Shown here piece by piece: positions 41,745 to 50,300 of a stretch of DNA of 58,301 nt. Position numbers and translations under genes: made by a program. How positions within the stretch are numbered: the first letter of the stretch is position 1; each line of letters begins with the position of its first letter. The DNA is from Bacteroidales bacterium (GTDB lineage: Bacteria; Bacteroidota; Bacteroidia; Bacteroidales; UBA932), in NCBI GenBank assembly GCA_017616475.1, contig JAFZYD010000080.1, positions 1 to 58,301 of the forward strand, read 5' to 3'. The notes under the pieces are model-generated. The model was not told the DNA's origin, did not search any database, and saw only the letters and a program-made list of their open reading frames with translations.

Positions 41745-42938
41745 CTAGCCTATCTGACTCAGGATAAACTTGCATTTCTCCTGGTTGCCGAGGGTTTTGC
41801 CCTTGTCGCAGGAGAGTTTGATGCAGTCGTGCCATTCGCGCAGCTCCGTAATGCGGCCGCGGGTCAGCTTAATTACAATGTTGGAAGGTTTGCAGCCGGT
41901 CACATCGCAGGTCAGGAAAGTGCCCACGCCGTAGGAATCCTGCACACGGCCGTTTACATACTTGTGGATCTCTATAGCACGATCGATATTGAGGCCGTTG
42001 CTGTAAACTACCTGCTTGCTTGCGGGGTCGATGCCCAGCTGTTTGTATTTGTCTATAATCAGCTCGGTCTGCTCCTCTTCGTTGCCGCTGTCCACACGAA
42101 GGCCCTTGTACATCATAGCCATACGCTTGGAAAGGTTGCTGAAGAAGACCTTGTCGCCAAAGCAGTCGTAAAGGTATATACCGTTGTCGCCGTCGAACAC
42201 GTCGGAGAACTTTTTCATTACGTTGAAGTTACATTCGAACACGCCGCTGACGTTCTCCTCGAAGGAAATGAGCTGGTGGGACATTGTGCCAAGGCACGGC
42301 AAGTTGTACTTCATAGCCAGCCATACGTTTGATGTGCCGGTGAATTTCCCCGGCCATTTCTTAGAGTTGTAAACCTCTGCCATTACCCTTACCACCATCT
42401 CCTGATGGTCGAAACTAAGACGGCGGCGGGTGCCCATATCGCCCAGCACGAGGCCGCCTCCGAAAATCTGTTCCGATTTTTCGCGGGCGCGCTTCTCTTC
42501 AAGGGCGGCGTCGTAGCGGTCAAGATCGCCGTTGATGGTGTGAATCAGTTCGGAGATGCAACTGAGCAGCGGCATCTCCCACATAATGGTAGAGAACCAT
42601 TTGCCGCACACCTTAATGTCCAGATGGCCCTCTTCGTCCTGGGAGATTTGCACCTCGCGGGGTTTGAAGCGATAGCCGCGCAGATAGGTGAAGAACCACA
42701 GGGGCAGCCAGTAGCATTTCACCTTCATATATTCTACCTCTTCGTCCGTTATGGTGACGTTTGCCATATAGTTCACCTGTTCCTGCAGCAGTTCCGCAAA
42801 ACCCTTGGGGTATTTGGTGCCGTTGCGGTCTATGAAAGTATATTCCACCTCCGCACGAGGGTACTGGCGCAGCACGTAGTACTGGCAGGTGAAGGTGTAG
42901 AGGTCGTTGTCGGTGAAATGGGTGATAAGCTGTTTCAT
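41745..42938 (-). CDS. pncB: Nicotinate phosphoribosyltransferase
   Basis: A 397-residue enzyme, full length for PncB. It begins ITHFTDNDLYTFTCQYYVLRQYPRAEVEYTFIDRN, as bacterial PncB does. Further marks are FGGGLVLGDMGTRRRLSFDHQEMVVRV, GTSNVWLAMKYNLPCLGTMSHQLISF with the catalytic His region, RVDSGNEEEQ and VYSNGLNIDRAIEIHKYV. It converts nicotinate and PRPP to nicotinate mononucleotide in the NAD salvage pathway. Last gene of a four-gene minus operon. Confidence 0.92.
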   Translation of the reverse strand: MKQLITHFTDNDLYTFTCQYYVLRQYPRAEVEYTFIDRNGTKYPKGFAELLQEQVNYMANVTITDEEVEYMKVKCYWLPLWFFTYLRGYRFKPREVQISQDEEGHLDIKVCGKWFSTIMWEMPLLSCISELIHTINGDLDRYDAALEEKRAREKSEQIFGGGLVLGDMGTRRRLSFDHQEMVVRVMAEVYNSKKWPGKFTGTSNVWLAMKYNLPCLGTMSHQLISFEENVSGVFECNFNVMKKFSDVFDGDNGIYLYDCFGDKVFFSNLSKRMAMMYKGLRVDSGNEEEQTELIIDKYKQLGIDPASKQVVYSNGLNIDRAIEIHKYVNGRVQDSYGVGTFLTCDVTGCKPSNIVIKLTRGRITELREWHDCIKLSCDKGKTLGNQEKCKFILSQIG

Positions 42939-42950
42939 AGTGGTTTATAG

Positions 42951-43739
42951 TTACATTCCGCGTTCTTTCTTTATCTGTTCGTATGCCTGCTGGACACGTT
43001 TGAATTTCTCTTCCGCAGCCTTCTGGACATCTTCGCCCAAGGTAGCTACTTTGTCAGGATGATACTTGAGAGCCATCTTCTTGTAGGCTTTGCGCACTTC
43101 CTCGTCCGTGGCGTTGCGGTCTATGCCCAGCACCTTGTAGGCCGAATCCACATCCTTGCGATATATATTAAGCAAGCTGTCGCGGTCACTGTCCTGCAGC
43201 CCTACGGCTGCGGCGATGCTCTGGAGGACATCTATCTCCGCCTGCACCATCCCGTCGCACTGAGCCAGCTGCACCAGATACTGGAACAACTGCAGGCGCT
43301 GGGAATAGTTCATATACATCCTTATCTGGGTGCCGACCTCATAGATGTTGACATCTTTGGCCATAAGCTGCCGCACTATTGTTTCCGCCTCCTCTGCAGC
43401 CTGAGCGCCGAAGTTGGCCCGGATAAAGCTCTTGACTGTCTGCAGCTCGGAATCGGACATACGCCCGTCCGCCTTTATTACTGCCGATGAAAGCACCAGC
43501 AGGCTCATCATAAAGCTGTTGCGCTGCCCGGTGCGGTATTGGTCGCTGTTGGTCCTGGTGTTGGTGTAGGTGCGCGTGTTGCCCTGCTGCGAGGTGGTCC
43601 AGCCGCCGCTTTCGCTGCCGTCGCTAATCTGGCCGGAGGAGAAAATATCGAACACGCTGCCAGCAAGGAACCCTATCAGAGCTCCCATAGGGCCGAAAAT
43701 GGCCCAGCCCAGAAAACCGAAAAGCCACTTTTTTGCCAT
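42951..43739 (-). CDS. TerB-DnaJ domain protein (DjlA-like)
   Basis: A 262-residue protein. The N-terminal 30 residues are a hydrophobic [20 protein letters not shown] segment, probably membrane associated. Residues 75-185 are a helical TerB-like domain ([22 protein letters not shown], then [22 protein letters not shown]). Residues 197-262 are a J domain ([31 protein letters not shown]) with the essential HPD. This order is that of DjlA, a membrane-linked DnaK co-chaperone. It lies between a small membrane protein gene and pncB. Confidence 0.87.
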   Translation of the reverse strand: MAKKWLFGFLGWAIFGPMGALIGFLAGSVFDIFSSGQISDGSESGGWTTSQQGNTRTYTNTRTNSDQYRTGQRNSFMMSLLVLSSAVIKADGRMSDSELQTVKSFIRANFGAQAAEEAETIVRQLMAKDVNIYEVGTQIRMYMNYSQRLQLFQYLVQLAQCDGMVQAEIDVLQSIAAAVGLQDSDRDSLLNIYRKDVDSAYKVLGIDRNATDEEVRKAYKKMALKYHPDKVATLGEDVQKAAEEKFKRVQQAYEQIKKERGM

Positions 43740-43745
43740 AGGCTG

Positions 43746-44072
43746 TTATACGTCCCTTGATTCTATGGGTTGGTTGTCCGGGATGCCGTTCTGCAGTGGG
43801 TTGTCAATGTCCAGACCGCTGCCGCCCCGGTTGGAGCGGTTGGTATTGTTGTTCTGGTTGCTGCCGCCGTCATATTCCTGCTCCTGCTGGTTTATTGTAG
43901 GGAAGCCGGGGATGTTGATGGTGGAGATGTCGATGCCGCCTCCGAAATAGCGGAGAACCATATATCCCATCAAAAGAAGAGCCAATATCACGCCCAGACA
44001 GCCGCATCCGCAGCCGCGGTTGCGCCCGCCGGAGCATCCTGCCCTCTGGGAAAGTTGATTGATTGTATTCAT
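43746..44072 (-). CDS. Small Cys-rich single-span membrane protein
   Basis: A 108-residue protein. It has a short cytoplasmic-side N-terminus with a dense cysteine cluster (CSGGRNRGCGCGC), one transmembrane helix (LGVILALLLMGYMVLRYF), and a tail rich in Asn and Gln with IDISTINIPGFPTI. No family recognised. The cysteines could bind metal or be acylated. It is 6 nt upstream of the TerB-DnaJ gene and 1 nt after the GNAT gene, so all are co-transcribed. Confidence 0.55.
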   Translation of the reverse strand: MNTINQLSQRAGCSGGRNRGCGCGCLGVILALLLMGYMVLRYFGGGIDISTINIPGFPTINQQEQEYDGGSNQNNNTNRSNRGGSGLDIDNPLQNGIPDNQPIESRDV

Positions 44073-44073
44073 A

Positions 44074-45204
44074 TTAAATATCTTTTACGAATGCACGGCG
44101 CCGCTTGTGCACCTCGTGCGGAAGGTTGTTCCAGAAGTTGAGCATCTTGTGGTTGTCTTCCAGCTCGCAGTTGGTCTCGGCATATTTATAACCTTTCTCC
44201 TGAAAGACTTTGTATAAGGACGATACAATAAGAGAATTGACACCCTTGGCCTGATAGTCGGGCCTGATGGCAATCAGCAGGAATTCTACCGTGTCGTCGT
44301 GTTTAAGATAGAGCGACTTAACCAAATGCCACCACCCGAAGGGGAACAGTTTCCCGCGTGTTTTTACAAGCGCCTTTGCAAGCGACGGTATCATCAGGGC
44401 GCAGCCCACCAGTTCGTTCTGTTCATTGAAAATGAGCGGCAGCAGGCTCATATCTGCAAAACTTATGTAGTCGTTTACATATTTGTCTATTTGCCTGTCA
44501 GACAGCTTCGCAAAGCCATATAGATCTGCATAGCAGGTATTCAGCAAGTTGAATATCGGCTTTGCGTGGTGCTGCTTTATTTCGCGGGCACTTTTAGCAA
44601 AATGGACTCTAAGTCTGTAGCGCTCCTTTACAACATCGGTGAGCCTGGCAAACTTTTCCGGCAGTTCTGATGGCAGAGTCACCAGCATTTCTTTCCATTC
44701 CGCGCCTTTTTCAAGGCCGTATCGTTCGTAGAAATCTATGTAATAGGGGTAGTTGTAGGTGGTTGCCATTGTGGCTATACGGTCGTAGCCCCAAGTCAGT
44801 GCCCCCTCCCTGTCAAAATCGGTAAAGCCCATAGGACCCTGCAGGGTTGTCATCCCGCGCTCTTTGCCCCATGCCACAACGGTGTCCAGCAGCGCCTTGC
44901 AGACGTCATAATCTTCAATGAAGTCTATCCAACTGAAACGGACAATTTTCTGCTCCCATTTCTCGTTGACGCGGTCGTTTATGAGTGCCACCACCCTGCC
45001 TGCAACCTTGCCGTCTTTAAGCGCAAGATAGGGCTGTGCCTGGCAGAATTCGAAAGCCGGGTTCTTCTTGGGGTCAAGCGTGGCCCTGACATCGAATGCC
45101 AGCTCGGGTACGTAGTACGGGGAATTGCGGTAGAGGTCAAGCGTAAAGTCGATGAACTGGTTCATCTGACGCTTGGTCTGCACTGGAACGATATTGATAC
45201 TCAT
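44074..45204 (-). CDS. GNAT-fold acyltransferase-like protein
   Basis: A 376-residue cytoplasmic protein. The pattern FEFCQAQPYLALKDGKVAGRVVALIND is a GNAT-type strand and turn, and FLLIAIRPDYQAKGVNSLIVSSLYKVFQEKGYKYAETNCELEDNHKMLNFWNNL is a second, C-terminal GNAT segment with an acetyl-CoA loop resembling Q/RxxGxG. The middle contains GPMGFTDFDREGALTWGYD, seen in uncharacterised GNAT proteins of Bacteroidota. Substrate unknown. It is the first gene of the operon with the small membrane, TerB-DnaJ and pncB genes. Confidence 0.7.
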   Translation of the reverse strand: MSINIVPVQTKRQMNQFIDFTLDLYRNSPYYVPELAFDVRATLDPKKNPAFEFCQAQPYLALKDGKVAGRVVALINDRVNEKWEQKIVRFSWIDFIEDYDVCKALLDTVVAWGKERGMTTLQGPMGFTDFDREGALTWGYDRIATMATTYNYPYYIDFYERYGLEKGAEWKEMLVTLPSELPEKFARLTDVVKERYRLRVHFAKSAREIKQHHAKPIFNLLNTCYADLYGFAKLSDRQIDKYVNDYISFADMSLLPLIFNEQNELVGCALMIPSLAKALVKTRGKLFPFGWWHLVKSLYLKHDDTVEFLLIAIRPDYQAKGVNSLIVSSLYKVFQEKGYKYAETNCELEDNHKMLNFWNNLPHEVHKRRRAFVKDI

Positions 45205-45229
45205 AGGATTTGTCTATATGTATAATATG

Positions 45230-45237
45230 CAAATATA
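45230..45237 (-). promoter_or_regulatory. Bacteroidota -7 box for the GNAT operon
   Basis: On the minus strand the sequence is TATATTTG, an exact consensus match 25 nt before the start. Confidence 0.5.
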
Positions 45238-45239
45238 GC

Positions 45240-45474
45240 AAATCTTGCCCAAATAACCATACGCAGCACTCCGGGCAGAGGCTCCGCAATGAATTGATTG
45301 CTCCCTGTCGCTCAGTCGTTCCTCCTTCGCTAGCGCCGGTCGCAAACCCTTTCAGGCCTCCGGCCTATTCTGCCCGTCGCGTTAAGCGTAGAAATAGTTC
45401 GCGTAGGGAACAGGGGTTCTATGTTCTCCCTGGCCCGGAGCGAAGCTATTTCGGAGCCTAAGCGACGGATAGTC
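45240..45474. other. Intergenic GC-rich, palindrome-dense stretch
   Basis: No gene is convincing; a plus-strand frame of 83 codons (45210-45461) lacks any recognisable pattern. Inverted words are frequent: CGGGCAGA (45272-45279) and TCTGCCCG (45369-45376), AGGCC TCC GGCCT near 45353-45365, and GTCGCT/AGCGAC further out. It lies between diverging transcripts read as the htpG end and the GNAT promoter. It resembles the GC-rich stretch near 47600-47700 in composition and may be a repeat-derived spacer. Confidence 0.35.
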
Positions 45475-47379
45475 TTATTTCAATAGTTCGGCGCTGCGGC
45501 GGATGAAGTCGGAGAGCCCTTTTCCTTTGAGAAGACCGGCGGCCAGCAGGGCCAGGTCGGTTACCTGCCGCAGCAAATCGTTGTCGGCGCTAAGGCCGCC
45601 TTCGCTCTCGCGTATCTTCTTGATTAGCGCATTATCTGCATTAACGGTGACATTGTAATATGACGGCATCTCGCCCATCATATTCATTCCGCCGCCGCTC
45701 ACGGCCGCCATATCGCGGTAGCGGCGCATAAACTCGTTCTGGTTGATGCTGATGGCATCGGCCGCCTCGCCAAGATTCTGCATCACAACCTCATATTTGC
45801 CGCCCTCGGGCAGAATCTTCTCGAACTCCTCCTGCAGGTGCTTCTTCTCGTCGTCGGTCATCTCCACCGCCTTGACCTCCTCCTTCTCAATAAGCTTCTC
45901 AAGGATGTCGGCGTCCACGCGGGTGAAGACGCTGTCGTGGATGTGCTGTTCCAGCAGGCCTACGTAGTGGGCGTCCAACTGGCAGTCCATAAGGAGCACG
46001 TCGTAGCCTTTATTCTTGGCGTTTTCTATGTACTGATACTGAGCCAGTTTATCGGTGGCGTAAAGGTATACGACCTTCTTGTCTTTATTTGTCTGGTTGC
46101 CTTCGATAGCCTTGCGGTAGTCGGCCATTTTGAAATACTTGCCGTCTGTGTTCTTGAAAAGTGCGAACTCCATCGCCTTCTCGCAGAACTTGGCGTCGGT
46201 GAGCATACCGTATTCGATGAATATCTTAAGGTCGTCCCACTTCTCTTCGAATTCCTTGGCGTTGTTCTTGGAAATTTCGTCCAGTTTGTCGGCCACCTTG
46301 CGGGTGATGTAGTGGCTTATCTTCTTGACGTTGTTGTCGTTCTGCAGGTAGCTGCGGGAGACGTTCAGCGGGATGTCGGGAGAATCTATGACGCCGTGCA
46401 GCACGGTCATAAATTCGGGCAGGATGTTCTCCACGGAGTCGGTCACGAACATCTGGTTGCAGTAGAGCTGTACCTTGTTGCGCGCCAGGTCCATACGGTC
46501 TTTTATCTTGGGGAAATAGAGAATGCCGGTCAGGTTGAAGGGGTAATCCACGTTCAGATGGATGTGGAACAGAGGGTCCTCCTGCATCGGATAGAGCTCC
46601 TTGTAGAACTTGTCGTAGTCTTCGTCCTTGAGATCGGCGGGCATCTTGGTCCAGATGGGCTCGCAGTTGTTTATTATGTTGTCTTTCTTGCCGTCTACAT
46701 ATTTGCCGTCCTTCCACTCCTGCTCCTTACCGAAGCGGATAGTGACGGGCATAAATTTGCAGTATTTCTTGAGCAGACTCTCGAGTTTCCAGCGGTCGGC
46801 GAAGCCTTCGTTTTCGGCGTCCAGGTAAAGGGTGACAGTGGTGCCGCGCTCCTTGCGGTCGCTCTTCTCCATTGTATATTCCGGGTTGCCGTCGCAGCTC
46901 CAGCGCACCGCCTTGGCGTTTGCGCGCCACGAAAGGGTGTCTATTTCCACCTTGCGGGAGACCATAAAGGAGGAATAGAAGCCGAGGCCGAAGTGACCTA
47001 TTATGTTCTGATCTTTGTATTTGGCCAGGAATTCACCGGCGGAGCTGAAGGCAATCTGGTTTATGTACTTGTCGACTTCTTCGTCTGTCATACCAATGCC
47101 GCGGTCGGTCACGGAGATTGTCTTACAGGTTATTTCCTCCCCTTCTTTTTCGCCGGGTAACTTAGCTTCGCCCACTGCGATGTCTATTGTAAGGTCGCCA
47201 AGTTCTTTTTTGTATGTGCCCTTGGAGGCCATAGCCTTCATCTTTTGGGTTGCGTCCACGGCGTTGGCCACAATTTCGCGGATAAAGATGTCGTTGTCAG
47301 AATAGAGGAATTGTTTAATTACCGGGAAGATGTTTTCGGTGGTTACACCAATCTTGCCCTGTGTTTTTTCTTGTGCCAT
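45475..47379 (-). CDS. htpG: Hsp90 chaperone HtpG
   Basis: A 634-residue protein, full length for bacterial Hsp90. The N-terminal ATPase domain has IFIREIVANAVDATQKMKAMA (the Glu and Asn of ATP hydrolysis and binding), ISVTDRGIGMTDEEVDKYI and IIGHFGLGFYSSFMVS. The middle domain follows from about residue 210 with GILYFPKI and VLHGVIDSPDIPLNVSRSYLQ, which holds the catalytic Arg. The C-terminal dimerisation domain ends DFIRRSAELLK. It is a cytoplasmic ATP-dependent chaperone. Monocistronic by position. Confidence 0.95.
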   Translation of the reverse strand: MAQEKTQGKIGVTTENIFPVIKQFLYSDNDIFIREIVANAVDATQKMKAMASKGTYKKELGDLTIDIAVGEAKLPGEKEGEEITCKTISVTDRGIGMTDEEVDKYINQIAFSSAGEFLAKYKDQNIIGHFGLGFYSSFMVSRKVEIDTLSWRANAKAVRWSCDGNPEYTMEKSDRKERGTTVTLYLDAENEGFADRWKLESLLKKYCKFMPVTIRFGKEQEWKDGKYVDGKKDNIINNCEPIWTKMPADLKDEDYDKFYKELYPMQEDPLFHIHLNVDYPFNLTGILYFPKIKDRMDLARNKVQLYCNQMFVTDSVENILPEFMTVLHGVIDSPDIPLNVSRSYLQNDNNVKKISHYITRKVADKLDEISKNNAKEFEEKWDDLKIFIEYGMLTDAKFCEKAMEFALFKNTDGKYFKMADYRKAIEGNQTNKDKKVVYLYATDKLAQYQYIENAKNKGYDVLLMDCQLDAHYVGLLEQHIHDSVFTRVDADILEKLIEKEEVKAVEMTDDEKKHLQEEFEKILPEGGKYEVVMQNLGEAADAISINQNEFMRRYRDMAAVSGGGMNMMGEMPSYYNVTVNADNALIKKIRESEGGLSADNDLLRQVTDLALLAAGLLKGKGLSDFIRRSAELLK

Positions 47380-47539
47380 ATTATTGAGTTTTTATTTGTT
47401 ATCGTTTTTGCGCTAACCGTTAAGGCAAAAAAAATACCAGCACCCGAATGCTGACAAAATGGCAAAAAGACTCGGGACGATAATCTTCGAATGGCCTTGG
47501 CGCCTACATTCCTAACTCTCAACAACTTACAAGATATCG

Positions 47540-47675
47540 CTTGCGCATTTTTACACAAGCAACACCTAATAACTAATTAGTAATAAACACATTATCTGCC
47601 ACGGAAATAACAATCGCCGTCAGGCGATAGCGTAGCGCGGGCGGGCAGGCTTGCAGAATAGCCAGCGCGGAGCGG
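47540..47675. repeat. Dispersed intergenic element, copy 2
   Basis: The 22-bp opening word (47540-47561) is identical to that at 21136-21157. As in copy 1 it is followed by ACA, AATAACT (47569-47575), GCCACG (47599-47604) and GCGGAGCG (47667-47674), with longer spacers. Confidence 0.5.
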
Positions 47676-47729
47676 CGGGGTTTGGGGCGGAGCCCCAGTA
47701 TATAGGCGGGAGCTGTAGCTCACGCAAAA

Positions 47730-47760
47730 AAAGAGAAGCTGTTTGGCTTCTCTTTTTTTT
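47730..47760. terminator. Bidirectional terminator after tRNA-Val
   Basis: AAAGAGAAGC (47730-47739) and GCTTCTCTTT (47746-47755) form a 10-bp stem with a 6-nt loop. A-rich and T-rich runs flank it on both sides, so it can work in either direction. It lies just beyond the 3' end of tRNA-Val. Confidence 0.75.
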
Positions 47761-47761
47761 G

Positions 47762-47836
47762 TGGGAGCTGAGGGAGTCGAACCCCCGACCCTCTGCTTGT
47801 AAGGCAGACGCTCTGAACCAACTGAGCTAAGCTCCC
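47762..47836 (-). tRNA. tRNA-Val (TAC)
   Basis: On the minus strand the 75-nt gene begins GGGAGCTTAGCTCAGTTGG and folds completely: acceptor GGGAGCT/AGCTCCC, D stem GCTC/GAGC, anticodon stem TCTGC/GCAGA around CTTACAA, and a T arm with TTCGACT. The anticodon is TAC, reading GUA valine codons. The discriminator base is A and CCA is not encoded. It is followed by a terminator. Confidence 0.95.
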
Positions 47837-47885
47837 TTGCGTAAAGCGGATGCAAATATAAGGCAATTTTTCAAACCACCAAAAA

Positions 47886-48668
47886 TTATTTGCGAGATTC
47901 TTGAATCAGCCACTCGAAAACAGGCAAAAATGAGGCATCTCCCGCCTCGAACATCTTTTCCGGATGGAATTGTACCGCCAGTATTCGGTCGCCGCCGGAA
48001 AACCGCTCGAAGGCCTCCACCACCCCATCCGGTGCGGTTGCGGTTACAACAAACCCGGGCGCAACCTTCTTTACCGCCTGGTGATGATATGAATTTGCCC
48101 GCATCCGGCCGGAACCTACCAGACGCGCCAGCACTGAACCGGAGGCGACAGTAATGTCGTGGAACGGGCTTTCGCCGTCCGCAACCTTATGCCGGATTTG
48201 AGACAGCGGCTGCTGGGATGGGATGTCCTGCCACAACGATCCGCCGAAGGCTACGTTTATAGCCTGTATTCCGCGACAGATGCCCATCAGCGGCTTGCGG
48301 GCGCGAACGGCCATACGAGCCAGGGCTAAATCGAAGGTGTCGCGGCGGGCGTTTATGCTGCCCATCTCGGGCAGTGCCGCCTCTCCGTAATAGTGCGGGT
48401 CGATATCCTCGCCGCCAATCATCAACACTCCGTCCACCTTCTCCAAAATGGCCGCTATGGCAAGCGAATCGGTCATTATGGGGATGATTACCGGCACGCC
48501 GCCAGCCGCCGCAACGGCATCTATATAGTTCTGCGCCACGCGGCTTACACCCTCCCCCGCCGCCGATATGCCTATAAGCGGAGCAGCCGCACTGCCCGCC
48601 GTACGGCGAGGCGCAGCGCAGCTGCAAAGGAGGGCGCAAACGGCCGCTATTATGGCGATGCGCTTCAC
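47886..48668 (-). CDS. Exported class I glutamine amidotransferase (peptidase C26) lipoprotein
   Basis: A 260-residue protein of the PuuD/gamma-glutamyl hydrolase type with an N-terminal lipoprotein signal (LLCSC). The domain has PLIGISAAGEG, VDGVLMIGGEDIDPHYYGE, the nucleophile in LMGICRGIQAINVAFGG (Cys131), SYHHQAV and VQFHPE with the His and Glu of the triad. PuuD enzymes cleave gamma-glutamyl bonds in the cytoplasm; here the enzyme is sent out, so a peptide or peptidoglycan-related amide may be the target (inference). It is the last gene of the five-gene glycoside and nucleotidase operon. Confidence 0.82.
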   Translation of the reverse strand: MKRIAIIAAVCALLCSCAAPRRTAGSAAAPLIGISAAGEGVSRVAQNYIDAVAAAGGVPVIIPIMTDSLAIAAILEKVDGVLMIGGEDIDPHYYGEAALPEMGSINARRDTFDLALARMAVRARKPLMGICRGIQAINVAFGGSLWQDIPSQQPLSQIRHKVADGESPFHDITVASGSVLARLVGSGRMRANSYHHQAVKKVAPGFVVTATAPDGVVEAFERFSGGDRILAVQFHPEKMFEAGDASFLPVFEWLIQESRK

Positions 48669-48674
48669 TTAAAA

Positions 48675-50300
48675 CTATTTCTTATGAAGATACATCAAGT
48701 CGATGTTGGGCATTATTCCATCTATGGGACAAAGCCGAACCTCGTTGAGGCCCTTGTTGAGTTTGATCTCGAGGTTTGCCTCGTTCCAATTATGATCGTT
48801 CTGGGTAACCAAGTCGGTGAGTTCACCGACCTCCTTGCCGTTCACCAAAACCTTGAAACTGGTTGGATATGCGCAGGAATAGCGGAATGTGGCGACATAT
48901 TTACCGCCCTTGCCACTGTACACGTTGTTCCATTGGAGCCAGTTGTCTGTCGAGCCGCCTAGTCCGGAGACATATGTGCCGAGGGATGCGGAGGGAGAAG
49001 GCATATATCTCGGGGAAATAGCCCCTTCGATAGTGCTGAAGTTGTGCAGGTAGGACTCGCTTGCATCGTATATCTGTTTCTCAATGCGCTTGCCGGTAAC
49101 AAAGAACGCGGCGGAAGAGTGCGGACGGAGCGGCACATTGAACGAGGTCTCGCAGGCCAGGTCGGGACGGTCTTCGTGGGTGAAGCAGTCGTAAACCTTG
49201 ATGCGGCCCTTGAAACCGAGAGCTTCTGCATACACATCCACACTTCCCGGCTTGTCGGAGAGATTCATAACAACAACGGCACGCTTGGGGCCCATTATCG
49301 ACTCCATATCCTTGGCGACCACATACACGTCGCCGCTGCGCTGGACAACCGGAGCGCCCAGGCCCAGCGGGTCTTGATTCATAGCGATGAGATCTTTGTT
49401 CTTCAAAATCTCAAGCGACTCTTCGCTCAGAGTGCGCATATCGCAACCCATAATGAGCGGCGACGATGCTATGCACCAATATGCCATATGGGTAAGCTCC
49501 TCGTCGTGGGTGAGGCTGGCGTCACTGCCGGGCCACTTGGGAGCGCCTATCTCAAGCATATCGCAATCGTTGTAATGACCGTTGCGGGTGTATGCCTGAA
49601 GCCAAAGGTTCTCTTCTATAATGTATTTCACACGGGCGAACCAGGGACGGATGTCGTAGGTAGTGCGCCACGAAGTGGCAAGATCCTCCGCCCAGGTGCC
49701 GGGGTAGCGCCAGCGACAGATATTGAAGATTATGTCACTCTTCTTGCAGCTTTTTATGGCATTGGCAATCTTGGTGTACTGCTCTTTCTCGTTGAGGCCG
49801 GCGTGCTGGCCACCGCAGAAATCTATCTTGATGAAGTCGAAGTCCCACTCGTCAAAGAAGAGGTGACAGTCGCTCCTCTCGTGGCCGTAAAGGCCCGTTC
49901 CAAGGCCGTATGTATAGATATTTTCGCTGCCGCAGGTGTTGTCGCCGGCATCGGTATAAATGCCCGCTTTGAGGCCGAGGGAGTGGATGTAATCTGCCAC
50001 TGCCCGCATTCCGCTGGGGAAAAGGGCCGGGTCGCAGCGGAAATGGCCTTCCTCGTCGCGGGGCATCTGGAAACCGTCGTCTATATTGATAAACTTGTAG
50101 CCGAGAGAGTCCAGCCCGAGCTCGGTTACCGCCAGCGCCTGGTCTTTAACCAAATCTTCGTTTATGTTAAGCTGGAAGGCGTTCCAGAAACTCATACCCA
50201 TTGTGGGGGTATGGTCCACGGAATATTTTATGCTCCCCTGGCTGCAGCCGGCAAGCAGAATTACTGCGCATAACGCTGTGGAAGCAAGTATTCTTTTCAT
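48675..50300 (-). CDS. GH27-family alpha-galactosidase-like lipoprotein, copy A
   Basis: A 541-residue lipoprotein (LLAGC). Barrel motifs: YKFINIDDGF, LGLKAGIYTDAGDNTC, DFDFIKIDFCGG with nucleophile Asp160, and SWRTTYDIRP with acid/base Asp216. The opening motif reads TMGMSFWN where GH27 usually has MGWNSWN, losing one substrate-side Trp. After the C-terminal beta domain (to about 395) comes a carbohydrate-binding-like module of 130 residues. It is a tandem paralogue of the next gene, with zero nt between them. Likely acts on alpha-galactosides, with altered preference. Confidence 0.85.
   Translation of the reverse strand: MKRILASTALCAVILLAGCSQGSIKYSVDHTPTMGMSFWNAFQLNINEDLVKDQALAVTELGLDSLGYKFINIDDGFQMPRDEEGHFRCDPALFPSGMRAVADYIHSLGLKAGIYTDAGDNTCGSENIYTYGLGTGLYGHERSDCHLFFDEWDFDFIKIDFCGGQHAGLNEKEQYTKIANAIKSCKKSDIIFNICRWRYPGTWAEDLATSWRTTYDIRPWFARVKYIIEENLWLQAYTRNGHYNDCDMLEIGAPKWPGSDASLTHDEELTHMAYWCIASSPLIMGCDMRTLSEESLEILKNKDLIAMNQDPLGLGAPVVQRSGDVYVVAKDMESIMGPKRAVVVMNLSDKPGSVDVYAEALGFKGRIKVYDCFTHEDRPDLACETSFNVPLRPHSSAAFFVTGKRIEKQIYDASESYLHNFSTIEGAISPRYMPSPSASLGTYVSGLGGSTDNWLQWNNVYSGKGGKYVATFRYSCAYPTSFKVLVNGKEVGELTDLVTQNDHNWNEANLEIKLNKGLNEVRLCPIDGIMPNIDLMYLHKK

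Larger units (their letters stand above)
47380..47761. other. Intergenic region between htpG and tRNA-Val
   Basis: No gene is seen. The region holds a 5-bp dyad CAGCA/TGCTG (47438-47453), which on the minus strand is followed by a run of eight T in the htpG leader; copy 2 of the dispersed intergenic element; a GC-rich stretch with TGGGGC GGA GCCCCA (47684-47698); and a tRNA 5'-like word on the plus strand (47708-47722). I found no perfect -7 box for htpG. Confidence 0.4.

Noticed and set aside
45210..45461. 83-codon plus-strand open frame beside the GNAT promoter
   Set aside because: It has no family pattern, overlaps the GNAT leader on the other strand, and lies in palindrome-rich spacer.
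45838..47160. Plus-strand open frame of 440 codons opposite htpG
   Set aside because: HtpG is unmistakable on the other strand. The shadow arises from codon bias in a highly expressed gene and has no motifs.
47438..47453. RNA thermometer or attenuator in the htpG leader
   Set aside because: The stem is only 5 bp. Although eight T follow on the minus strand, the structure is too weak to call.
49044..50273. Plus-strand open frame of 409 codons opposite GH27 copy A
   Set aside because: Antisense shadow; GH27 motifs are intact on the minus strand.
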